Source of the DNA: Mycolicibacterium setense
GTDB lineage: Bacteria; Actinomycetota; Actinomycetes; Mycobacteriales; Mycobacteriaceae
DNA: 64,000 nt
NCBI RefSeq assembly: GCF_000805385.1
Contig: NZ_JTJW01000008.1
Coordinates: 682,001 to 746,000 of the forward strand
Direction of reading: 5' to 3'
Below, one piece after another: positions 52,449-60,332 of this stretch. Made by a program: the position numbers and the translations under genes. A model generated the notes under the pieces. That model saw only the letters and a program-made list of their open reading frames with translations. It was not told where the DNA came from and ran no database searches. Every line of letters starts with the position of its first letter. Positions within the stretch are counted from its first letter, which is position 1.

Positions 52449-54146
52449 TCAGGCCACCCTCCGCCGCACCTCGGCTGCGCGCAGAGCCGAACGAAACAGC
52501 GGGCCGATCACACCCGCAAGTTGATCGGGGCGGCCGATCATCGCGTGTGCCGCGCTGCCGAACACTCTTCGCAGTGAGGTGGCATCGGTGCTGGCACCCA
52601 CGGTCAGGCACACGCACCCGATTCCCCGCCGCCGCGCCTCGGTCAGTGCCCGGCGGGCGTCCGCGGCGCCGTAGGACCGCTCGTAACCGTGGTCGTAGGC
52701 CAGCCCGTCGGACACCACCACGAGGAGCCGGCGGGAGGTGCCGCCGTGGGATTCCAGCACTACCGAACCGTGACGAATCGCTGCGCCCAGCCGCGAGTAC
52801 GCCCCGGGCTCCAGGCTGTTGAGCTTCATGATCACCCGGGCATCCAGGCGGTCGTCAAATCGCTTGACGGGCACCATGCTCACGTCTTTACGCCCCTGCG
52901 AGAAGTAGGCGTACAGCCCGACCCGGTCACCGAGGTCGTGTAACGCCACGGTCAGGTTGGCCACCGCATCCCGCTGCTGCTGATGCACGGTGCGACCGAC
53001 GGTACCCGGCTCGGCGGCGGAACCAGAGACGTCGAGCAACACCAGCACCGACAGGTCGCGGCGGCGTCGCAGGCTGTCGAGGTAGACGGCCTCGTCCGGC
53101 GCCGACCGCGCCCTCGCTTCCACCCGAGCCTCGACGGCGGCATCGATGTCGATGTCGTCGCCTTGGGACTGGCGATGACGGCGCTGCAGGCCCATGCCGA
53201 GGCGCGCGAGCGGCCGTCGTACCCCGATGACGGTGTCGACGGCCTGCGAGGTCGACGCTTTCACGCGCGGCGCGACCTCCCGCACCGTGCACCAGTCCGG
53301 CCGGTAACTCTTGCGATCGACGTCCCACTCGGGATAGGTGACGCCATCGGATTCGACGTCGGCTCCGTACTTTCCGTCCTCGGTCTCAGCGGAAGCCAAC
53401 GACGACACCGCGTTTGCGCCGCGCTTGGCCGAGTTGACGCGATGCGTCGGCGCGTCGGCGCCGGGTGGTCCACCACCGCTGGCGGCCTTTCGCACCGAGG
53501 ACAACATCTTCTTCAGCCATTTTCCGATGGCGCCGCCCCCGCCGACAGGGCTGGTGAACAGGTCGGGTTCGTCGGTGTCGTCGACCTCGCCGTCGTCAAG
53601 CTCCTCGAGTGCCTGCTTGCTGTCGCGTCGTCGCGGGACATGGCCGGGCGTCTCGTGGTCTGCCTGGCGGACGGCACGACTGCTGGCAGCCAGCACTTTC
53701 TTCGGCCGGATCACGCCGAACACCGCGGGTGGAGCGTCGAGCGCTTCCTTGCCCGAGGCGGTCGCCAACGAGCTTGTGGCCGAATCACTTCGACCGCCGA
53801 TGGCGTGGTCGGCCAGCGCGCCGAGGCTACCCGGCAGCAGCGCGTCGTTCGCCACGAGTGCCCGGTGCCCCTCGACGGCCAGATAGCGCTTCGCCAACCG
53901 GGGACGGCGAACCATGGCGCCGACCACCGCCGGGGCCAGGCTGCCCACAGCGATCAACGACGCCTGGACGGCCACTGATTCGAGTTGCCTGCGCGCCGGC
54001 ACGGAAGTGTCGAGGAAGATGGTTTCGCCATCGGTCCACGGCGGGGCTCCCGTCTCGGCCGTAGCCACCGCAACTGGGCGGCCTGCGAGCGCGGACGCCA
54101 GCATGCCCAGACCGGAGAACAGGTCACCATTGCCGCTATCCGACAC
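52449..54146 (-). CDS. NorD/CbbO-type VWA-domain protein
   Basis: 565 residues. C-terminal von Willebrand A domain with MIDAS motif DVSGS (about residue 372) and the preceding GDDIDIDAAVEARVEAR, typical of NorD/CbbO. An acidic/low-complexity middle (about 170-260) joins an N-terminal helical part. GTG 54146 has GGAGG 7 nt upstream and is chosen over TTG 54185, which lacks one. Acts with the MoxR-type ATPase. Confidence 0.92.
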   Translation of the reverse strand: MSDSGNGDLFSGLGMLASALAGRPVAVATAETGAPPWTDGETIFLDTSVPARRQLESVAVQASLIAVGSLAPAVVGAMVRRPRLAKRYLAVEGHRALVANDALLPGSLGALADHAIGGRSDSATSSLATASGKEALDAPPAVFGVIRPKKVLAASSRAVRQADHETPGHVPRRRDSKQALEELDDGEVDDTDEPDLFTSPVGGGGAIGKWLKKMLSSVRKAASGGGPPGADAPTHRVNSAKRGANAVSSLASAETEDGKYGADVESDGVTYPEWDVDRKSYRPDWCTVREVAPRVKASTSQAVDTVIGVRRPLARLGMGLQRRHRQSQGDDIDIDAAVEARVEARARSAPDEAVYLDSLRRRRDLSVLVLLDVSGSAAEPGTVGRTVHQQQRDAVANLTVALHDLGDRVGLYAYFSQGRKDVSMVPVKRFDDRLDARVIMKLNSLEPGAYSRLGAAIRHGSVVLESHGGTSRRLLVVVSDGLAYDHGYERSYGAADARRALTEARRRGIGCVCLTVGASTDATSLRRVFGSAAHAMIGRPDQLAGVIGPLFRSALRAAEVRRRVA

Positions 54147-54178
54147 CCGACCACCTCCGGACCCGCCAGATGACCCTT

Positions 54179-54195
54179 TGACCAAATATCTGTTC
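54179..54195. promoter_or_regulatory. GAAC-N9-GTTC motif, copy 2
   Basis: TGACCAAATATCTGTTC, 33 bp upstream of the VWA start and 63 bp upstream of the divergent SDR. Its similarity to 51437-51453 suggests one regulator for the VWA/MoxR genes and the binding-protein operon. Confidence 0.5.
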
Positions 54196-54257
54196 CACCG
54201 TAGAGTTCGGCGCGACCGGAGTCAATCAACGCGATACGAATCAACGAGGAGTGCAAC

Positions 54258-55244
54258 ATGATCGACTTCACCGGCCGGGTTGCCGTGGTGACGGGAGCCG
54301 GACGCGGACTGGGCCGGCTCTACGCCATTGATCTGGCTCGCCGTGGCGCGTCGGTGGTCGTCAACGATATCGGCGGCACCATGCACGGCGTGGGGTCGGA
54401 CACCGGCGTCGCCGACCGGGTGGTCGAGGAGATAACGAAAGCCGGCGGCCGGGCGGTCGCATCGTACGACTCGGTGGACAGCGCGGCAGGCGGCCAGGCA
54501 ATCGTCGACTCGGCAATCGAGAACTTCGGCCGACTCGACGCCGTGGTCAGCAACGCAGGCATCTTCAACAGCATTCCGTTCGAGCAACTCAGCGCCGACG
54601 ACTGGCGACACATGCTGCGAGTCCATCTCGACGGCGGCTACTATCTGAGCCAGCCCGCATACAAAGTGATGCAGGAACAGTCTTACGGGCGGTTCGTTTT
54701 CATCTCCTCGTCGGCGGGTAATTTCGGCCAGCCGATGGAAGCCCACTACGCCGCCGCGAAAACCGGGCTCGTCGGCCTCTCCAATGTCATCGCCATCGAA
54801 GGCGCCGCACATGGCATCAGCTCCAATACCGTATTGCCCACCGGCTTTTCGCGGATGGTTACCGAGACCGTCGGAGACGAGAATTTCCTGGCCGAGTCCG
54901 GCTTCATGCGCGCCATACGCCCCGAGCTGGTCGTACCGCTGGTGACGTTCCTGGCAAGCAGCAGTTGCACGTTCACTCACCGCAACTACTCGGCGTGCGC
55001 CGGGCGCTACGCCCGCGTCTTCGTCGGGCTGAGCGACGGCTGGTTGGCCGACGCGGACAGCGAACCCGCGGCCGAAGACATCGAGAGTCATCTGGATGAA
55101 CTGTCCTCCACTGACAGGTTCATCGTGCCGGACTCCATCGTCGACGAGGTACTGCAGGTGTGTGATCGACGCGGGATCAGCGCCATGCCAGACAACGCCG
55201 ACGTCACGTTCCCGCAGCCCCGCAGTTCGGTTGCCGATCGGTAG
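54258..55244 (+). CDS. SDR-family oxidoreductase, HSD17B4-like
   Basis: 328 residues. FTGRVAVVTGAGRGLGRLYAIDLARRGASVVVNDIGG is the N-terminal pattern of the 3-hydroxyacyl-CoA dehydrogenase domain of multifunctional enzyme 2/HSD17B4 (here split in text: cofactor site GAGRGLG, acidic VNDIGG). Catalytic YAAAK; ISSSAG. The C-terminal 90 residues are extra. Likely oxidises a beta-hydroxyacyl-CoA. ATG 54258 with GAGGAG upstream. Only 23 bp separate it from the tandem-TetR gene. Confidence 0.88.
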   Translation: MIDFTGRVAVVTGAGRGLGRLYAIDLARRGASVVVNDIGGTMHGVGSDTGVADRVVEEITKAGGRAVASYDSVDSAAGGQAIVDSAIENFGRLDAVVSNAGIFNSIPFEQLSADDWRHMLRVHLDGGYYLSQPAYKVMQEQSYGRFVFISSSAGNFGQPMEAHYAAAKTGLVGLSNVIAIEGAAHGISSNTVLPTGFSRMVTETVGDENFLAESGFMRAIRPELVVPLVTFLASSSCTFTHRNYSACAGRYARVFVGLSDGWLADADSEPAAEDIESHLDELSSTDRFIVPDSIVDEVLQVCDRRGISAMPDNADVTFPQPRSSVADR

Positions 55245-55267
55245 GATCGGTCTTCGGTCCCATACCG

Positions 55268-56695
55268 ATGCAGACGGAGGAGGAGTACCGTGCACCGATC
55301 ATCGCGCCTGCCCGGCTCGCCCCGTCTGCTCCCTCAGCGAAGCGTGCGTTAGAGATGGCCGCCGACACTGCAGAGAGAAACGGCAAACGCGACCGTCCGG
55401 CGGCCAAGAAGAGTCAGAGCGCGACCAAGCTCACCGGCGCACCTGACGCAACTCCGGTCGATGCCACGCGGCGCACCGAGATTCTCAGGACCGCAAACTC
55501 CGTCATCGCTACCACCGGGCTACGCAGCTCGCTGCAACAGATCGCCGACGCGGCAGGCATTCTCGCGGGCAGCCTCTATCACCACTTCGAATCGAAGGAA
55601 GCCATCCTTGTCGAGCTGATCCGGCTGTACCACGCTGACCTGGATCGCATCGGCGAGGTCGCTTTGGAACTCCTCGACGAGCCTGACGCCGGCCCCGCAG
55701 CCGAACAGATCACCGCTCTCGGATGTGCAATCGCTCGGTGCGCGGTCGAGCATCGCGCCGCCCTACAGATGTCGTTCTTCGAGGGCCCGAGCAGCGATCC
55801 CGAACTCATCGAATTGACTGCCCGCCAACCGTCGAAGATCCAGACCGCAATGTTGCAAGCGCTGCGTGCCGGGCGCTGGAGCGGTGACGTCCGGTCCGAT
55901 CTCGACCTTCCCACACTGGCAGACCGGCTGTGCCAGAGCATGCTGCATGTCGGCCTCGACGTCATCCGGCACAACGCCTCGACCGACCAAGTGGCCACAC
56001 TGAAGTGCCGGCTGGCTCTGCAAGGTCTCGCCGCCGCTCCCCCTTCGGACATGGATCTCGATCGGTCGGACGCCTTCGCCGCGGCGCAAGCCGTCATCAA
56101 CAGTTGGGACGAACCCGGGGACGACACCGACCTCAAGGCCGCGCATCTGCGTGCGGTGGCCCGCACGGAATTCGGTCGCCGCGGCTATGAGATGACGACG
56201 ATCCGGGACATCGCGTCCGCCGCGGGATTGGGTACCGGGACCGTGTACCGCATCATCGGCTCGAAAGACGAACTGCTGATGTCGATCATGCTTGAGTTTG
56301 GCCGCAAGGTCGGCGGCGCCTGGGGCGAAATCGTGCGCACGGACTCCACCACCGTGGAAAAGCTCGATGCGTTGAGCTGGTTGAACATCAACGCACTCGA
56401 CCAGTTTCCCGACGAGTTTCGCATCCAGCTGGCGTGGCTGCGCCAATCCCCACCGGATTCGGCAAATCCCGCATGGTCTTTCACCACCCGTATTCGCCAG
56501 ATGAAAGCGCTTCTGTCCGATGGGATTCGCGCAGGCGAGATACGTATCGACAGCCCTACCGCAGACATGTTGACCCGCTGCATCATCGGTGAGCAGTGGA
56601 TACCCGAGAACATCCTCCAGCAGATCGGCACCCGCAACGCGCTGATCCTGGCTCGTGACACCGTGCTGCGGGGCATTGCCGTCCGGGGCTCCTGA
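55268..56695 (+). CDS. Tandem TetR-family regulator (two DNA-binding domains)
   Basis: 475 residues from ATG 55268; ATG 55355 (446 residues) is equally possible. Two TetR_N domains occur in one chain: EILRTANSVIATTG with LQQIADAAGI and SLYHHFESKEAIL (about residues 68-115), and AVARTEFGRRGYEMTTIRDI with ASAAGLGTGTVYRIIGSKDEL (about 295-340). Each is followed by a ligand-type helical domain. Single-chain double TetRs are known in mycobacteria (Mce3R), where they control mce and lipid genes. It is the best regulator candidate for the three-half-site motif, but that is inference. Confidence 0.9.
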   Translation: MQTEEEYRAPIIAPARLAPSAPSAKRALEMAADTAERNGKRDRPAAKKSQSATKLTGAPDATPVDATRRTEILRTANSVIATTGLRSSLQQIADAAGILAGSLYHHFESKEAILVELIRLYHADLDRIGEVALELLDEPDAGPAAEQITALGCAIARCAVEHRAALQMSFFEGPSSDPELIELTARQPSKIQTAMLQALRAGRWSGDVRSDLDLPTLADRLCQSMLHVGLDVIRHNASTDQVATLKCRLALQGLAAAPPSDMDLDRSDAFAAAQAVINSWDEPGDDTDLKAAHLRAVARTEFGRRGYEMTTIRDIASAAGLGTGTVYRIIGSKDELLMSIMLEFGRKVGGAWGEIVRTDSTTVEKLDALSWLNINALDQFPDEFRIQLAWLRQSPPDSANPAWSFTTRIRQMKALLSDGIRAGEIRIDSPTADMLTRCIIGEQWIPENILQQIGTRNALILARDTVLRGIAVRGS

Positions 56696-56716
56696 CGTCC
56701 CGCGAGCAGTCCCCCG

Positions 56717-57904
56717 CTAGCGGCGCGGCAGCCCCAGCACCTGGGTGGCGATGATGTTGCGCTGAATCTCGGAGGTTCCGCCGGCAATGGTGCCGCCGAA
56801 GCTTCTGGCGTAGCGCTCGAACCAACTCGCGAAGTAGTGGTCGAGGTTCATGTGCTCGTACGGTCCCGAAGTGGTCGGGTGGATCAACCCGTCGGGCCCG
56901 GCCGCGGTCAGCGCGTTCTCGAAGGCATTGCGCTCGGCCTCGGATCCGAACAGCTTGAGCACCGACACCGACGCGGTGTCGGCTTCGCCGCGTGAGGCCC
57001 TGGCAAGCGCCGCCGACCCCATGGCCCGCAGGGCCTGGTAATCCATGATCGTGGTGGCGTACTGGTCACGCTCCAGCTCGGTCTTCGGCTGAAAGTCGGC
57101 CAGCATGTTGTCGATTCGATCGGCGAAGCCCAGCCACATCATGGTCCGCTCGTGACCCAGCGAACCGTTGGCCACACCCCAGCCGCCGTTGAGCGGGCCG
57201 ACCAGGTTCTCGGCCGGTACGCGCGCGTCGGTGAAGAACACCTCGTTGAAGTCGAGGTTCTCCTCACCGGTCATGTCGGCGAACGGTCGGCACACCACAC
57301 CCGGGGTGTCGGTCGGGATGATCAGCACGCTGATTCCCTTGTGCTTGGGCGCATCCGAGTCGGTCCGCACGAACGTCAGCAGGAAGTCGGCGTCGTGGGC
57401 GCCCGACGTCCAGACCTTCTGGCCGTTGACGACGAAGTGAGGCTCGTCCGAGTCCGAAACAAACTCAGCGCGGGTCCGCAGCGAGGCCAGATCCGAACCC
57501 GCACTCGGCTCGCTCATGCCCAGCGAGGCCGTCTTTTCACCGCGTAACACGGGCACGGCCCAGCGGCGCTTCTGCTCCTCCGAACCGAAGGTGAGCAGCG
57601 ATGCCGCAATGATGTTGACGCCCTGGGGATTGAAGCTGTGATAGATCCGGCGCCGGCACAGCTCATCGAGGTGCACGAAGGTTTGCACCACGGTGGCATT
57701 GCGGCCGCCGAACTCCGGGGGCTGGGCCGGCAGCAGCCAGCCGTTGTCGAAGAGCAACCGCTGCCAGTCGCGGGCCCACTGCGGCATGTGCGACACCGAA
57801 CGGGGCCGCTCCAGCGTGTCGGCCTCAGAAGGCAGATTGGCGTCGAGGAATGCGGAGAACTCTGCGCGGAACTCCTCGACGTCGGCATCGTAGGTCAGCT
57901 GCAT
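56717..57904 (-). CDS. Acyl-CoA dehydrogenase, larger subunit of a heteromeric pair
   Basis: About 395 residues. FAD/substrate motifs GMSEPSAGSDLASL, VNGQKVWTSGAHDADF and the C-terminal RSFGGTIAGGTSEIQRNIIA. The Glu of the classical YEGT motif is Gly here, so the base is elsewhere, as in several FadE enzymes. ATG 57904 directly follows the stop of the second subunit. In mycobacteria two such adjacent FadE genes form alpha2beta2 enzymes acting on steroid-type acyl-CoAs (e.g. FadE26-FadE27). Confidence 0.9.
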   Translation of the reverse strand: MQLTYDADVEEFRAEFSAFLDANLPSEADTLERPRSVSHMPQWARDWQRLLFDNGWLLPAQPPEFGGRNATVVQTFVHLDELCRRRIYHSFNPQGVNIIAASLLTFGSEEQKRRWAVPVLRGEKTASLGMSEPSAGSDLASLRTRAEFVSDSDEPHFVVNGQKVWTSGAHDADFLLTFVRTDSDAPKHKGISVLIIPTDTPGVVCRPFADMTGEENLDFNEVFFTDARVPAENLVGPLNGGWGVANGSLGHERTMMWLGFADRIDNMLADFQPKTELERDQYATTIMDYQALRAMGSAALARASRGEADTASVSVLKLFGSEAERNAFENALTAAGPDGLIHPTTSGPYEHMNLDHYFASWFERYARSFGGTIAGGTSEIQRNIIATQVLGLPRR

Positions 57905-57905
57905 G

Positions 57906-58910
57906 TCACAGTCCCCTGTAGGTCGTGCGGTACTCGGCGGCAATCACGGCTCGGTGCTCGGCAGCGCCGCCCAGGAGCAGTTCGCCTGCCTTGGCCCGCT
58001 TCAGCGCGAACTGCACGTCGTTCTCCCACGTGAAGCCCATCCCACCGAACAACTGCACGCCGTGGCGGAACACCACGGTCTGGCACTCCCCCGCCGCCGC
58101 CTTGGCCATCCTCGCCGCCAGGCGGCGCCGCGGATCGTCGGCGGCGATGGTCAATGCGGCGAAGTACGCCAGCGCACGGGCGCGTTCGATCGCCACGTGC
58201 ATGTCGACAGCCTTGTGCTGCACAGCCTGGAACGACCCGATCGCCACGCCGAACTGCTGCCGCTGCTTCACATGTTCGAGGACGAGGTCCAGCGCCCGCT
58301 GGCAGGCGCCGACCATCGTGACGGCCATACCGGTCAGGGCCAGGTGATGAGCCTTCTCGGTGTCCACATGCCGGCGGTCCGTGTCATCGACATGCACGTC
58401 GTCGAATGACACCTCGGCCACGTGCAGCACCGGATCGAAGACGGCGCTGCGCGTGACGGAAACCTTGGCCGCGTCGACCAGGAACACACCGCCGTCGGTC
58501 ACGACGGCCAGATTCTGGGCCCGGTCCCCGTCGAGGACGTGATGCGCGGTGCCTGAAAGCACCCAACCTCCGGCATCCCTGTTGGCCGACACACCGCTGT
58601 AGACGGCGGTGCCTGCCTTGGCCGCATCGAAGCGGTCGCCGGCCAGCGGTGCGTACTGCGTCATGGTCGCCAGGTAGGGCGTCAGATCGGTCGCCCGGCC
58701 GAGTTCCTCGAGCACGATGGCCAGTTCCACTGCATTCTCGGAGTCGGTGAGCTCCGTCCAGCCCTGGTCGATATAGCTCTGCCACAGCGGTGTCGCATCG
58801 ACACCCTGTTCGGCCACTTCACGGACCAGCGTGGCCGGGCACTGCTTGGTCACCGCGTCGCGCACGGTTTCCTGCCATAGCCGCTGATCGGCATCGAATT
58901 CGAGTAGCAC
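57906..58910 (-). CDS. Acyl-CoA dehydrogenase, smaller subunit of a heteromeric pair
   Basis: 334 residues. RQQFGVAIGSFQAVQHKAVD is the FAD-binding motif of the helical C-domain; the N-terminal domain is shortened and lacks the usual catalytic Glu motif, fitting a non-catalytic or half-site partner. Stop and start are adjacent to the larger subunit. An operator-like palindrome lies 34 bp upstream of the start at 58910. Confidence 0.88.
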   Translation of the reverse strand: MLLEFDADQRLWQETVRDAVTKQCPATLVREVAEQGVDATPLWQSYIDQGWTELTDSENAVELAIVLEELGRATDLTPYLATMTQYAPLAGDRFDAAKAGTAVYSGVSANRDAGGWVLSGTAHHVLDGDRAQNLAVVTDGGVFLVDAAKVSVTRSAVFDPVLHVAEVSFDDVHVDDTDRRHVDTEKAHHLALTGMAVTMVGACQRALDLVLEHVKQRQQFGVAIGSFQAVQHKAVDMHVAIERARALAYFAALTIAADDPRRRLAARMAKAAAGECQTVVFRHGVQLFGGMGFTWENDVQFALKRAKAGELLLGGAAEHRAVIAAEYRTTYRGL

Positions 58911-58943
58911 CCGCCGCCTCCTGCTGCACTGTCGCGTCGTCAG

Positions 58944-58958
58944 GAGAATAGCATTCTC
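58944..58958. promoter_or_regulatory. Operator-like site GAGAAT-N3-ATTCTC
   Basis: Perfect 6+6 inverted repeat with spacer AGC, 34 bp upstream of the smaller ACAD subunit. Same form as the site at 14773-14787. Confidence 0.7.
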
Positions 58959-59066
58959 TTTCTATGGTTCGCCCTTCTCCTCCAGGAAGTACCTGTTCTC
59001 CGCTGCAGTGCGCTGTGCGACTGATCAGCACCGGCGCTTACCTGCGAGAAAGGGCTGCGGCGTTCT

Positions 59067-59094
59067 GAGAACTATGTTCTTGCCATAGAAGAAT
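59067..59094. promoter_or_regulatory. Three-half-site operator-like motif
   Basis: GAGAAC (59067-59072), N3, GTTCTT (59076-59081), N7, AAGAAT (59089-59094), about 95 bp upstream of the amidohydrolase start at 59189, in the ACAD-amidohydrolase divergent region. Confidence 0.6.
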
Positions 59095-59188
59095 ATGGAT
59101 CTAGACTGACTGTAAGGTCCGGCGTAACAAGCACGCCGTCGTCAGCGCGTGCACAGCTCGTTTCCGGACGGACATCGGAGGACAAGTC

Positions 59189-60313
59189 TTGGCCATCAAC
59201 GACCCCGCGCGACCCGGCAGTGCGAGAACGCCCCTCATCGATGCCAGCGTGCACGTCTTCGTCGGTTCGAACAAAGACCTGCGGCAGAATTTCCTGAAGG
59301 AGCCCTTCGCCAGCCGCGGCTTCCCCGATTACGAGATGAACTGGTACGGCGCACCCGGCGGCGAGTACGCCAAGGGCACCAAGGGGCCCGATCGCCAGTA
59401 CCCCGGCTCCGATCCCGCTATCGCCGCGCGGCATCTGTTCACCGACCGCGGCGTCGACCTCGCGATCCTGCACCCGATGACCCGCGGCATCATGCCCGAT
59501 CGTCACCTCGGCACCGCACTGGCCGCCGCACACAACGAAATGATGGTGACCCGCTGGCTCGAGCACGACGAATACGGTGAGCGGTTCCGCGGCACCATCC
59601 GGGTCAACCCGGACGACATCGTCGGCGCTCTCCGCGAAATCGACAAGTACAAGGACCACCCGCGCGTGGTCCAGATCGGCATTCCGATGCAGTCGCGCGA
59701 ACTGTATGGCAAGCCGCAGTTCTGGCCGTTGTGGGAGGCAGCCGCCGCAGCAGGCCTGCCGGTGGCCGTACACATCGAGGGCGGGGCGGGCATCCAGTTC
59801 GCGCCGACCCCGTCAGGCAAGACCCGGACCTATGAGCAGTACCTGGGCTTCATGGCGCTCAACTACATCTATCACCTGATGAACATGATCGCCGAGGGCG
59901 TGTTCGAGCGAACGCCCACACTGAAATTCGTCTGGGCGGACGGCGCCGCGGACATGTTGACCCCGTTCATGTGGCGGATGGATTGCTTCGGCCGCCCCCA
60001 CCTCGAGCAGACGCCGTGGGCGCCCAAGATGCCCAGCGACTACCTCCCCGGACACGTCTACTTCGTCCAGGGCGCCCTCGACGGCCCTGGCGACACCGAA
60101 TTCGCCGGTGAGTGGCTGAGCTTCACCGGCAAGGAAGACATGGTGATGTTCGGCTCCAGCTACCCGCACTGGCAGCTCAACGAACCGGAGATCCCGAGCG
60201 CGTTCAGCGCAGAACAACGCGAGAAGTTGTTGTGGCGGAACGCTGCCAAGTTGTACGGCCTGGAAGACGAGTTCGCCAATGCCGGATCATCGTCCGCGGT
60301 TGCGGCACAGTAG
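59189..60313 (+). CDS. Amidohydrolase-2 family metal-dependent hydrolase
   Basis: 374 residues, PF04909-like. LIDASVHVFVGSNKDLRQNF at the N-terminus, VAVHIEGGAGIQF, LKFVWADGAADML and the C-terminal MFGSSYPHWQL carry the family's metal/catalytic positions in degenerate form (GSSYPH where others have GSDxPH). TTG 59189 with GGAGGA 7 nt upstream. It starts a five-gene plus-strand unit and is paralogous to the next gene. Confidence 0.86.
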   Translation: MAINDPARPGSARTPLIDASVHVFVGSNKDLRQNFLKEPFASRGFPDYEMNWYGAPGGEYAKGTKGPDRQYPGSDPAIAARHLFTDRGVDLAILHPMTRGIMPDRHLGTALAAAHNEMMVTRWLEHDEYGERFRGTIRVNPDDIVGALREIDKYKDHPRVVQIGIPMQSRELYGKPQFWPLWEAAAAAGLPVAVHIEGGAGIQFAPTPSGKTRTYEQYLGFMALNYIYHLMNMIAEGVFERTPTLKFVWADGAADMLTPFMWRMDCFGRPHLEQTPWAPKMPSDYLPGHVYFVQGALDGPGDTEFAGEWLSFTGKEDMVMFGSSYPHWQLNEPEIPSAFSAEQREKLLWRNAAKLYGLEDEFANAGSSSAVAAQ

Positions 60314-60332
60314 GTATCGGAGGGAAACCGTC

